DNA of 10,051 bases from Candidatus Bathyarchaeota archaeon (GTDB lineage: Archaea; Thermoproteota; Bathyarchaeia; Bathyarchaeales; Bathyarchaeaceae). A program made the translations under genes and the position numbers. This document shows positions 1-5,301 of this stretch, one piece after another (the stretch's first letter is position 1; the number at the start of each line of letters is the position of its first letter). The stretch is from contig QMYO01000039.1 of NCBI GenBank assembly GCA_003662715.1, positions 1-10,051 of the forward strand, read 5' to 3'. The notes beneath the pieces were generated by a model that did not search any database, was not told where the DNA came from, and was given only the letters and a program-made list of their open reading frames with translations.

Positions 1-132
1 ATGTGATACTTTCATGTCGCTGCTGAGATAGACACATTTTCCCTTTGAAATGACGGTTTCCGCTTCGAAGCTGAGAACCGTTCCGTCTCCAAAAATCTCT
101 CCGATTTCTGCATCAGGCCACAAGTCAGTCAT
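1..132 (-). CDS. 5' part of a probable capsid decoration-type (DUF2190-like) protein, runs off the window
   Basis: The first 44 codons are visible, starting at ATG 132-130; the frame is still open at base 1. A clear Shine-Dalgarno GGAGG (plus-strand CCTCC at 142-146) lies 9 nt upstream, which fixes the start. The peptide begins MTDLWPDAEIGEIFGDGTVL and continues as a beta-rich, glycine-spaced stretch ending in GKCVYLSSDMKVSH. That rhythm (G-x-V, a 'kGk-V-yLs' turn, 'kVS') resembles small head-decoration or DUF2190-type phage proteins. Such proteins are usually encoded between the prohead protease and the major capsid protein, which is where this gene sits: it follows the protease stop by 45 nt on the same strand. 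The family assignment rests on a short fragment and on context, so it is tentative. The gene itself is well supported. The major capsid gene would be expected further left, outside the window. Confidence 0.6.
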   Translation of the reverse strand, partial: MTDLWPDAEIGEIFGDGTVLSFEAETVISKGKCVYLSSDMKVSH

Positions 133-177
133 TCAATTTTTCCTCCATTTTCTGTTGGTTTCACCGTTCCTTCGCGG

Positions 178-1500
178 CTACTCCCGGTCATTTGGTGACT
201 GTAATTTCTGTTTGAGTCTCTGACCCACCCTTGTTGGACCGTAACCCCAAAACCTTGGGATGCGTTCGGGTAAAAGCGTTAAAATTTCCTTCTTGCTGAT
301 GAAATCTGTTATTCCAGAGTTTTCCGTCTCTTCGGAAGGTATAATGGCTTCACCAAGTTTCTGTGTAGCCATCGATTCTATCGACTTTTCTAGGTTGGTG
401 ACACGAGTCTCTAAGGCGTCAAAGTTTGCGTTCAAGGCTTTAATCGCTTTCTCCTGCTCCTTCCAGTTGTGTTTGAACGATTCTCCAGTCTCTTCAGTAA
501 ACTCACTAACTCCAGTCTGTGATGCTTGCTGAACTGCTGTATTGGACGCTGACTGCTGAAGATATTGGGGATGAGTCTCCAACCAGTCATGCATTTTCTC
601 AATGGTCCAGCCTTTTGCTTTACTGAAAAGTAGGGCTTGGGGCTGAAGATTTTCTGGGTTCTCGCGTAGACGGCCGAAGATGGCTTGCACTCCATTTTCC
701 ATATCAATCCAGGCGGTGGAGAATCTTTCTTCTAGGAAGGCGGCGGGGTCTCGGACCGTGTATAGAATGAATTCTTGTGGTTCAGCTTGTTCTTTCCCAG
801 CAGTCCAGGAGGCTTGCTGAAAAGAGAAAGGAGAAGGGGGCTCGTTAGGAATCTTAGAAGCCTCTGAAACTGCTTTTGGGGTGTTCTTCGTTTTCTTCAA
901 TCTTTCTACAAGGGCTTCCCAAACCTCCACTGTGGTGAGCGGGTCGCCTGGCTCAAAACTCTTGAGAAGCGACAAGCCGGTGAAGTGGATGCCTCTTGGT
1001 GCTACTCCATTCATTTTTTCCAGAGTCTTCCATTCAAACTCAACGCTGCAGTGCTTTATTTCGCCTCGTCGAATCATGTCCAAAACTTCTGGCTCGTCTA
1101 GCTGAGCCACGAACTCGATAGCTCCATCCTCATACTCAGCGTCCACAACGCTTCCGCGTAGAGGCAAGCTGTGGTCTAGGAGGAGTGGCTTATCTTTCAA
1201 GGTTCTAGCGGCTCTGATTAATTCGTCTTCTAGGTATTCGCGGACGCTGGGCCATTCTTCTGGATGTAGGGTTTTTATGGGGTGAAGGGCTTTTCCTCGG
1301 ATGGTGGTGGTTTTTGGTTGGAGTGTTAGGTTGCCGGTCCAGTTGTAGGCTTCTTTTTTTGTTTTTTGTTGTGCCATGGGTTTTGTGTCGTCGTATCCTG
1401 TTTTTTGTAGCCAGGCGTAGTAGATTTGTTTTCCTTTTTCTTCGCCGTGTTGTTTGATTAGGTTGTTGAGTATTTTTTGGAAGTCGGGGTGGATTGGCAA
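178..1500 (-). CDS. HK97-type prohead maturation protease with C-terminal coiled coil (protease-scaffold)
   Basis: 440 residues. It likely acts inside the assembling procapsid, cutting scaffold and capsid delta-domains before DNA packaging. Residues 1-40 are a short helical module (HPDFQKI to YYAWLQKTGY). Residues 60-200 resemble the U35/HK97 serine protease fold: LLLDHS gives the candidate catalytic His110, HCSVEFEW gives the candidate Ser152, and GIHFTGLSLLKSFEPGDPLT closes the domain as in family members. Residues 243-315 form a second small domain ending in GWTIEKMHDWLETHP, a pattern familiar from other phage protease and portal proteins. Residues 340-385 are heptad-like and probably coiled coil, consistent with built-in scaffold. 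The start is TTG at 1500, supported by GGTGA (plus-strand 1509-1513) 8 nt upstream; ATG at residue 42 is the alternative. It has its own promoter and lies head-to-head with the plus-strand nuclease gene. Confidence 0.8.
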   Translation of the reverse strand: MPIHPDFQKILNNLIKQHGEEKGKQIYYAWLQKTGYDDTKPMAQQKTKKEAYNWTGNLTLQPKTTTIRGKALHPIKTLHPEEWPSVREYLEDELIRAARTLKDKPLLLDHSLPLRGSVVDAEYEDGAIEFVAQLDEPEVLDMIRRGEIKHCSVEFEWKTLEKMNGVAPRGIHFTGLSLLKSFEPGDPLTTVEVWEALVERLKKTKNTPKAVSEASKIPNEPPSPFSFQQASWTAGKEQAEPQEFILYTVRDPAAFLEERFSTAWIDMENGVQAIFGRLRENPENLQPQALLFSKAKGWTIEKMHDWLETHPQYLQQSASNTAVQQASQTGVSEFTEETGESFKHNWKEQEKAIKALNANFDALETRVTNLEKSIESMATQKLGEAIIPSEETENSGITDFISKKEILTLLPERIPRFWGYGPTRVGQRLKQKLQSPNDRE

Positions 1501-1508
1501 GTGTTAAG

Positions 1509-1543
1509 TCACCAGAAATAGTTACATTTAACTAAATTTAAAT
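1509..1543 (-). promoter_or_regulatory. Promoter, operator-like inverted repeat and SD of the protease gene
   Basis: Read on the minus strand, ATTTAAAT (plus 1536-1543) is a TATA-like box. One base later comes the inverted repeat TAGTTA-AATG-TAACTA (plus 1519-1534), then GGTGA (1509-1513) and GTGACTTAA, 3 nt before the TTG start. A start site about 25 nt from the box would fall near 1515, so the repeat would sit between the TATA box and the transcription start, where a bound repressor would block initiation. A very similar layout precedes the winged-helix/portal operon at 3060-3099. The TATA and operator roles are inferred from sequence. Confidence 0.5.
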
Positions 1544-1584
1544 AATTTTTCTAACAAAAAATACATAGACCTTCCCTACCCAAT

Positions 1585-1639
1585 ATGCGCGCGCATCATT
1601 AACATTTCATCCATTCAATACTCCTATTGCATATTGCAT
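1585..1639. repeat. Perfect palindrome ATGCGCGCGCAT and tandem ATTGCAT pair upstream of the nuclease gene
   Basis: ATGCGCGCGCAT at 1585-1596 is a perfect 12-base palindrome in an otherwise AT-rich spacer. ATTGCAT occurs twice in tandem at 1626-1639. The same 8-mer GCGCGCGC recurs at 2526-2533, with the reverse complement ATGCAAT at 2537-2543, just beyond the nuclease gene. These could be regulator sites or relics of the edges of an inserted segment. Confidence 0.45.
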
Positions 1640-1645
1640 ACTGAA

Positions 1646-1686
1646 TTAACATTTAAATAGTCCCTCTATGATTAAAAATCGGTGAT
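1646..1686 (+). promoter_or_regulatory. TATA-like promoter and start region of the nuclease gene
   Basis: ATTTAAATAG at 1651-1660 is the best TATA-like box. A start site about 25 nt downstream would fall near 1680, next to GTG 1682, which would make a leaderless message. Alternatively, GGTGAT at 1681-1686 could act as Shine-Dalgarno for TTG 1691 at a tight 4-nt spacing. The two readings cannot be separated from sequence alone. Confidence 0.4.
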
Positions 1687-2470
1687 TTATTTGAGTAAAA
1701 GGTGTGGTTTCCTTTATGAACCTGGTAATGAGACAGAAGTGTGTATCCTTTTCGGTCTTTTGATGCCCTACCTTAATGAAGAGTTCCAGCGTTTAGGTTT
1801 TCCGTCATCCGAATGTTACATTGACGAATTCGCTGGTAGCTTTCCTGATTGCACACTTTCAGTTGACGGGAAGAAACTAAGAGTTGAATTTGAGTTATAT
1901 AGCGGTAACTTTAAGGAGCACAATCATGACCCTGAGAAGTGCGATTTAATAGTCTGTTGGAAGCATGATTGGCTAAGCTGTCCAATTAATGTTTTAGAGT
2001 TATCTAAAGTTACTTCGGAAATAAGAGGAAAGGGCTTGAATCTAGTGCTAAATTCTCAACCTAAATATCCTGAGAGGTATAAGAGATGGAGTCTAGAGGA
2101 GTTCAGAAACAGGCTCAAAGAGAACTTACCCAAGAATGACTATAACGAGATGTCAAAATTCGTTGATGACCTACGAGCAGTGGAAAACATCGAGTTTCAA
2201 ACTGGTAAAGGTTCTAAAATTCCCACCCTCGGAATTTACTTCAAGAAGCTTGGTGCGGCTCCTGTAGCTATCGAAGCGACAGGAAAAGCTTACATATCAT
2301 ATTATAACGTCAACATCCAACCACCAGAACCATTATTACCAGAAGATAAGACCAAAGAAATCAGGAAATTTTTAGGAGAACCTGAGAAAATGTGGCATTA
2401 TATTAAAGCCTCAAATACAAAGGAACTCGTAAACAAGCTGAAAAAAATAATTGAAACCATAGTGAAGTAG
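1682..2470 (+). CDS. Predicted PD-(D/E)XK-type nuclease, uncharacterised family
   Basis: 262 residues, no signal peptide or membrane segment. Residues 1-100 look like a restriction-endonuclease-like core: an N-terminal acidic helix (N16-E-T-E19), P55-D56 in SFPDCTLSV, then E69-F-E71 in RVEFELYSGNF, followed by EHNHDPEKCDLIVCWKHDW (79-97), which is rich in His, Cys, Asp and Trp. PD followed 13 residues later by E-x-E matches a PD-(D/E)XK site with Glu in place of the usual Lys. The CD-IVCW stretch is the strand after the active site. Residues 180-262 form a separate C-terminal region (IPTLGIYFKKL, YISYYNVN, helical tail). The natural substrate is unknown. The gene has its own promoter, opposes the flanking protease, and looks like a cargo gene, perhaps for host takeover or exclusion of rival elements. 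The start is GTG 1682 (possibly leaderless) or TTG 1691. The fold call is moderate; the role is inference. Confidence 0.65.
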   Translation: MIYLSKRCGFLYEPGNETEVCILFGLLMPYLNEEFQRLGFPSSECYIDEFAGSFPDCTLSVDGKKLRVEFELYSGNFKEHNHDPEKCDLIVCWKHDWLSCPINVLELSKVTSEIRGKGLNLVLNSQPKYPERYKRWSLEEFRNRLKENLPKNDYNEMSKFVDDLRAVENIEFQTGKGSKIPTLGIYFKKLGAAPVAIEATGKAYISYYNVNIQPPEPLLPEDKTKEIRKFLGEPEKMWHYIKASNTKELVNKLKKIIETIVK

Positions 2471-2517
2471 AATTACACTTGTTAGTTTTCTTATACTTGC
2501 TGTCATCGCAGTCCCTT

Positions 2518-2580
2518 ACAGCATTGCGCGCGCCTTATGCAATAAGATTCACTTTCACTCTTCAGTCTCCGCGATGCTGT
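2518..2580 (+). repeat. Imperfect inverted repeat downstream of the nuclease gene
   Basis: The left arm ACAGCATTGCG (2518-2528) pairs with the right arm CGCGATGCTGT (2570-2580). Ten of eleven pairs are Watson-Crick and one is G-U, across a 41-nt loop. GCGCGCGC (2526-2533) overlaps the left arm. It could form a hairpin at the end of the nuclease transcript or mark a recombination edge. Nothing shows it is a terminator: there is no T-run directly after it. The spacer 2471-2644 otherwise holds only the promoter of the next gene. Confidence 0.35.
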
Positions 2581-2599
2581 TGTGCGGTTCTCCAAGAGT

Positions 2600-2638
2600 T
2601 TTAAATATACATAAAAAGAAGATGCTTTAAATGGTGAA
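2600..2638 (+). promoter_or_regulatory. TATA box and Shine-Dalgarno for the 59-residue gene
   Basis: TTTAAATATA at 2600-2609 is a good archaeal TATA-like box. The expected start is near 2630, giving a leader of about 15 nt. GGTGA at 2634-2638 lies 6-7 nt before ATG 2645. Confidence 0.5.
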
Positions 2639-2644
2639 TAACAG

Positions 2645-2824
2645 ATGAACGATTACACACGCGGAGCTTTTGAAGCACTAAGCTGGGTGGAAGGCTTGAT
2701 TGATGACCTGAAAAATCATCCTGAAGGGTGGAAGATTCTGATGAAGGAGGTTAACGAGGCTACTATAGATATCAAGCGGGGCGTTGGCGTGGATTTTCGG
2801 TATCGGTTGAGGGCCACTACTTAG
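2645..2824 (+). CDS. Small hypothetical protein, 59 residues
   Basis: ATG at 2645 to TAG at 2824, preceded by GGTGA at ideal spacing and a TATA-like box, so translation is likely. The product begins MNDYTRGAFEALSWVEGL and continues acidic and amphipathic-helical through residue 45, ending in a basic tail (FRYRLRATT). It has no cysteines, membrane segment or signal peptide. I do not recognise the family. Small helical proteins of this kind in proviruses are often early regulatory or anti-host proteins, but no function can be read from the sequence. Its stop codon overlaps that of the convergent ribbon-helix-helix gene (shared bases 2821-2824). Confidence 0.6.
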   Translation: MNDYTRGAFEALSWVEGLIDDLKNHPEGWKILMKEVNEATIDIKRGVGVDFRYRLRATT

Positions 2825-2976
2825 TGGAGGTAGTCTAGCTCTCGCAGTCTTCTTCTGACGGCGTCTATGACGAAGTCTGGGATGTTGCGGTATCCGTGTT
2901 CTCCGCTGTTTATGCATTCTTGTATTTTTTTGATTAGGGGTTCTGGTAGGCTGACGGTTCTGTATTTTTGGGGCAT
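2821..2976 (-). CDS. Ribbon-helix-helix (CopG/ParD/Arc-type) transcription regulator, 51 residues
   Basis: ATG 2976-2974 to TAA 2823-2821. GTGAT (plus-strand ATCAC 2983-2987) lies 6 nt upstream as Shine-Dalgarno. The product begins MPQKYRTVSLPEPLIKKIQE and matches the RHH plan: a short basic beta-strand (KYRTVSL, residues 4-10) that would enter the DNA major groove as a dimer, helix 1 (about 11-22), a GEHGYRNIPDF turn, and helix 2 (about 33-48, FVIDAVRRRLREL). Length is normal for a stand-alone RHH repressor or antitoxin. No toxin-like partner is adjacent on the same strand. It is divergent from the winged-helix/portal operon across a 124-nt spacer containing an inverted repeat, so control of that promoter is a natural guess. 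RHH assignment is fairly sure; its target is inferred. Confidence 0.8.
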   Translation of the reverse strand: MPQKYRTVSLPEPLIKKIQECINSGEHGYRNIPDFVIDAVRRRLRELDYLH

Positions 2977-3057
2977 GGTTTCATCACTATGTTTGATTAT
3001 TTTTGGTTAGGTTTAAGTGTTTATTATGCTTTTTTGGGTTTTAAAAGCTTATATGTT

Positions 3058-3099
3058 AAAACTAAATATAACTATTTTTAGTTACAAGTAGTGACTTAA
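3058..3099 (+). promoter_or_regulatory. Promoter with overlapping inverted repeats ahead of the winged-helix/portal operon
   Basis: AAATATA (3064-3070) is the TATA-like element. It merges into TAACTA-TTTT-TAGTTA (3069-3084), and a wider pair AACTAAA (3060-3066)/TTTAGTT (3077-3083) is nested over it. GTGACTTAA (3091-3099) follows, containing the GTGA Shine-Dalgarno 6 nt before ATG 3101. A protein bound here would cover the start site. Both halves recur before the protease gene at 1504-1543. Confidence 0.5.
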
Positions 3100-3100
3100 A

Positions 3101-3361
3101 ATGAATAACCCCGGACTAAAAACCCTCCTAAGCATCCTACAACAAATCAAACAAAAAGAACCCATCACCTTCTACCAACTATCCCTCATGAGAAGCCGAG
3201 CCTACGGCCTAGTCAGCCGCTACCTAAAATTCTGCCTAAAAAACCAACTAATCGAAATCCACAGCCAACACAAAGGAAGAGGACCATACCCCAGCAAAAA
3301 ATACCAACTCAGCCCAAAAGGACACCAACTCATAAACATCTTCGAGGAAGAGAAACAATGA
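3101..3361 (+). CDS. Winged-helix DNA-binding protein, 86 residues
   Basis: A compact archaeal-style winged helix-turn-helix. Residues 4-18 are helix 1 (PGLKTLLSILQQIKQ). Then come EPITFYQLSLMRSRAYGLVS (20-39) as the helix-turn-helix, YLKFCLKNQLIEIHSQ (41-56), a basic wing HKGRGPYPSKKYQLSPKG (57-74) and a final helix GHQLINIFEEEK. The R-G-P-YPSKKYQLSPKG wing with 'T/SpkG' is typical of transcription regulators and relaxed-specificity PadR/ArsR-like archaeal folds. It is probably an autoregulator: its promoter contains inverted repeats, and its TGA overlaps the portal ATG (ATGA at 3358-3361), so both are translated from one message. Its coding strand is strikingly rich in A and C, like TerL and the protease N-terminus. 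The alternative role of small packaging accessory protein is less likely. Confidence 0.75.
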   Translation: MNNPGLKTLLSILQQIKQKEPITFYQLSLMRSRAYGLVSRYLKFCLKNQLIEIHSQHKGRGPYPSKKYQLSPKGHQLINIFEEEKQ

Positions 3362-4572
3362 GCAAAACCATTAGGCGTGGACTAAACTGGCTAAAAGAAA
3401 GAATAGCCAAAACAACAGCACGAACAGGCATGCTATTGCCAGCTTGGCGCGAAGCTTTCGGTGAAGCACCTACTATCAGCTTCTCCTCTGTAATGACAGC
3501 GTACATGCGTGATCCCACCTGCAAAGCCTTCGTGGATTTCTTAGCAGACCAAGCTGTGGGCATGGGCTTCCACACAACTGTGAATAGTGATTATGAACGA
3601 GCTGAGGATGCTAAACAGATTGTGGACGATTTCAACGAAGCAGTTAATCTAGACAGTTTATTGCAGATTAGTGCAAGAGAAATTGTAGCATGCGGCAACA
3701 GCTTCTGGCTTAAGGTGGAGCCAGAGCGTTTGGAAAGTTTGAAGATTCTACCCATCACCGGCTTTGACGATTCTAAGGCGGTTTTAAGAGACCGTTACGG
3801 AGAGGTGAAAGGATACAGCTACTCTTTTGAAGGAGTAAAAACAACGTTTCCGCCAGAGAAGATTATTCATTTCAAGTGGAATCCCGTGAACTTTTCACCC
3901 TTCGGCACTGGAGTGTTGCAGGTTTTGTTGCAGGAACTTTCTTTCAACGGTGAGACTCGGGGAAGCTTTTTGGAGATGAAAGCCCGCATTGAGAAGGTTA
4001 TGCCCGAGATTTTTGAGAAGTATGCTGGACCCGATGAGCTGTGGCTGTTTCCCGGCGTCTCCTCCGATAAGCTGGCAGAGTATCAGAGGCTCATCAAAGC
4101 TAAGCCTAAGGCTGGAGCAAGATTTGTCTATGACCGAGCAGATGCAGATGTTAAAACAGTGGCAGTTGACCCTAGAGCCCGATACGAAGCCTATGTGGAA
4201 CACATTCTGAACCAAGTGTATTTAGGCGGACAAACCCCATTGCCGAAACTGTTTACGACACCAGGCTTCACTGAAGCGTCTGCAAAGGCGGCTATAGCCA
4301 TCGCGGAACGTAAGGTGATGGCGTTGCAACGTTTCATAAAGCGGGTTGTGGAACAGGAAATCTTTGTGCCCGTGATACAGCAGGCGGGTTTAGATGCTAG
4401 AAAAGCGGGTTGCCGACTTAATTGGGGACTGCTTGAAAGACCAGAGGTTAGTGTTGCTGATGTTGTGAGGCTTGCAGAAGTTTCAGCTACCTCTGGAGTT
4501 CAATACTTACGTCCAGAGGAGGTTAGGAGGATGCTGGTTAAGATGGGCTTTGAACTCTTAGAGGAGCAGTAG
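3358..4572 (+). CDS. Head-tail connector portal protein (HK97/SPP1-type phage portal family)
   Basis: 404 residues, within the usual 380-500 range. It would form the dodecameric ring at one capsid vertex through which DNA enters; the terminase docks on it and the tail attaches. Family features include an N-terminal basic helix (RRGLNWLKERIAK), the core start MRDPTCKAFVDFLADQAVGMGF (50-71), ISAREIVACGNSFWLKVEP (104-122), IIHFKWNPVNFSPFGTGVLQVL (169-190) in the wing/stem region, and a long helical crown from about 300 (GFTEASAKAAIAIAERKV) to the end. ATG 3358 overlaps the winged-helix stop. GAGG inside that gene, about 10 nt upstream, may serve as Shine-Dalgarno. It is transcribed opposite to both terminase and protease, which is unusual because these genes normally run together. 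Confidence 0.88.
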   Translation: MSKTIRRGLNWLKERIAKTTARTGMLLPAWREAFGEAPTISFSSVMTAYMRDPTCKAFVDFLADQAVGMGFHTTVNSDYERAEDAKQIVDDFNEAVNLDSLLQISAREIVACGNSFWLKVEPERLESLKILPITGFDDSKAVLRDRYGEVKGYSYSFEGVKTTFPPEKIIHFKWNPVNFSPFGTGVLQVLLQELSFNGETRGSFLEMKARIEKVMPEIFEKYAGPDELWLFPGVSSDKLAEYQRLIKAKPKAGARFVYDRADADVKTVAVDPRARYEAYVEHILNQVYLGGQTPLPKLFTTPGFTEASAKAAIAIAERKVMALQRFIKRVVEQEIFVPVIQQAGLDARKAGCRLNWGLLERPEVSVADVVRLAEVSATSGVQYLRPEEVRRMLVKMGFELLEEQ

Positions 4573-4577
4573 GAAGG

Positions 4578-4587
4578 GAGGTGAGAA
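4578..4587 (+). promoter_or_regulatory. Strong Shine-Dalgarno deciding the start of the 55-residue gene
   Basis: GAGGTGAG lies at about 4579-4586, within a longer purine run just after the portal stop. This near-complete match to the archaeal 16S rRNA tail is followed by ATG 4595 about 8-9 nt later. It is the strongest ribosome site in the window and supports a gene too short for most gene callers. Confidence 0.7.
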
Positions 4588-4594
4588 AACTAAA

Positions 4595-4762
4595 ATGGGA
4601 TTCCAATTCAAACCGAAGTTAGCGGCTGTCTTAGCGGTTTTGCAAGGGGTATCTGTTGGCGCCGCCTACATAGTCTCTCAAGGAGACTTAACGGTAACAA
4701 TTGTTTGGACAGCAATATCCACTGGCATAACAGCAGGGCTCAGCTACTACAAAAACGAATAG
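4595..4762 (+). CDS. Small two-helix membrane protein, holin-like, 55 residues
   Basis: ATG 4595 to TAG 4762, 22 nt after the portal gene and behind a very strong Shine-Dalgarno. After a short basic N-terminus (MGFQFKPK) there are two short hydrophobic segments, about residues 9-28 (LAAVLAVLQGVSVGAAYIVS) and 33-50 (TVTIVWTAISTGITAGLS), joined by a QGD turn and ending in charged YYKNE. A tiny protein with two helices, a tight turn and a charged tail is the build of phage holins or other small virion membrane proteins. Holin action on an archaeal envelope is not established, so the role is a guess. It is co-transcribed with the portal and converges on the flavodoxin gene, 29 nt away. Confidence 0.7.
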   Translation: MGFQFKPKLAAVLAVLQGVSVGAAYIVSQGDLTVTIVWTAISTGITAGLSYYKNE

Positions 4763-4791
4763 GCTCAGCAATACTCGGCATTGAGATGCGC

Positions 4792-5232
4792 TTAGGATGA
4801 TTGGAGGATTTGTTTTGCAATATTTTTTCCTAATTTACGGCATTCCTCTAAACCGTTTTCGTCTGGCGTATATTTAATGAGTAGTGGCGGTTTTAGGACT
4901 TTCATTTCAAATTTGTGTTCCATTATTTCAAGGACCATTCTTGGTGCTTCGCCGCTCCAGCCGTAAGAGCCAAACGCTGCTCCAATTTTACCTTTTAAGT
5001 TGACGTTGTGAAAAGCGATTTGTTCGAGAAATTTTTTGATGTTATCCGTCATGTCGTGATGATAGGTTGGGGCTCCAATTAATATAGCGTCAAAACTAGC
5101 TAGTCTCCAAGGTGTTTCAGAACGTTTTAATTCCACTTCAACTTGGAAAGTTTCAGCTCCTTCTGCTATAGCTTTAGCCATCTTCTCAGTGTTTCCGCTC
5201 TTACTATAATAGACAATAAGGATTTTAGGCAC
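4792..5232 (-). CDS. Flavodoxin-like FMN-binding electron carrier
   Basis: 146 residues, full length for a short-chain flavodoxin. MPKILIVYYSKSGNTEKMAK carries the phosphate-binding loop (S10-K-S-G-N-T15) that holds FMN phosphate. ILIGAPTYHHDMTDNIKKF (about 51-69) and AAFGSYGWSGEAP (about 85-97) are the two loops flanking the isoalloxazine ring. The sequence resembles the flavodoxin domain of flavodiiron (FprA) proteins more than long-chain flavodoxins, and would move electrons in the cytoplasm between ferredoxin-linked enzymes. The start is GTG 5232 with GGAGG (plus CCTCC 5239-5243) 6 nt upstream. It lies 69 nt after the ABC-GNAT gene on the same strand and has its own Shine-Dalgarno; AT-rich bases near 5270-5283 could be its promoter. 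It may be a host gene caught inside the provirus or a metabolic cargo gene. Confidence 0.9.
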   Translation of the reverse strand: MPKILIVYYSKSGNTEKMAKAIAEGAETFQVEVELKRSETPWRLASFDAILIGAPTYHHDMTDNIKKFLEQIAFHNVNLKGKIGAAFGSYGWSGEAPRMVLEIMEHKFEMKVLKPPLLIKYTPDENGLEECRKLGKNIAKQILQSS

Positions 5233-5301
5233 AATAATCCTCCTTTTTAGTTAGTCTTGTATTGAGAATGGTTATTTTTACAATTTTCGCATCGTAAAAC
5301 G

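Noticed and set aside
2481..2494. T-rich stretch after the nuclease stop as terminator
   Set aside because: The T runs are short and interrupted; such runs are common in this AT-rich spacer.
2678..2917. Antisense open frame of 79 codons on the minus strand
   Set aside because: It runs through the 59-residue plus-strand gene and the RHH gene in another frame. Its proline/arginine-rich composition is the mark of a shadow frame, and both competing genes have good ribosome sites.
2821..3361. RHH gene and winged-helix gene as a toxin-antitoxin pair
   Set aside because: They are divergently transcribed and neither resembles a toxin; both look like DNA-binding regulators.
3895..4215. Open frame of 106 codons opposite the portal gene
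   Set aside because: It is fully inside the well-supported portal gene, has no promoter or ribosome site and no recognisable domain.
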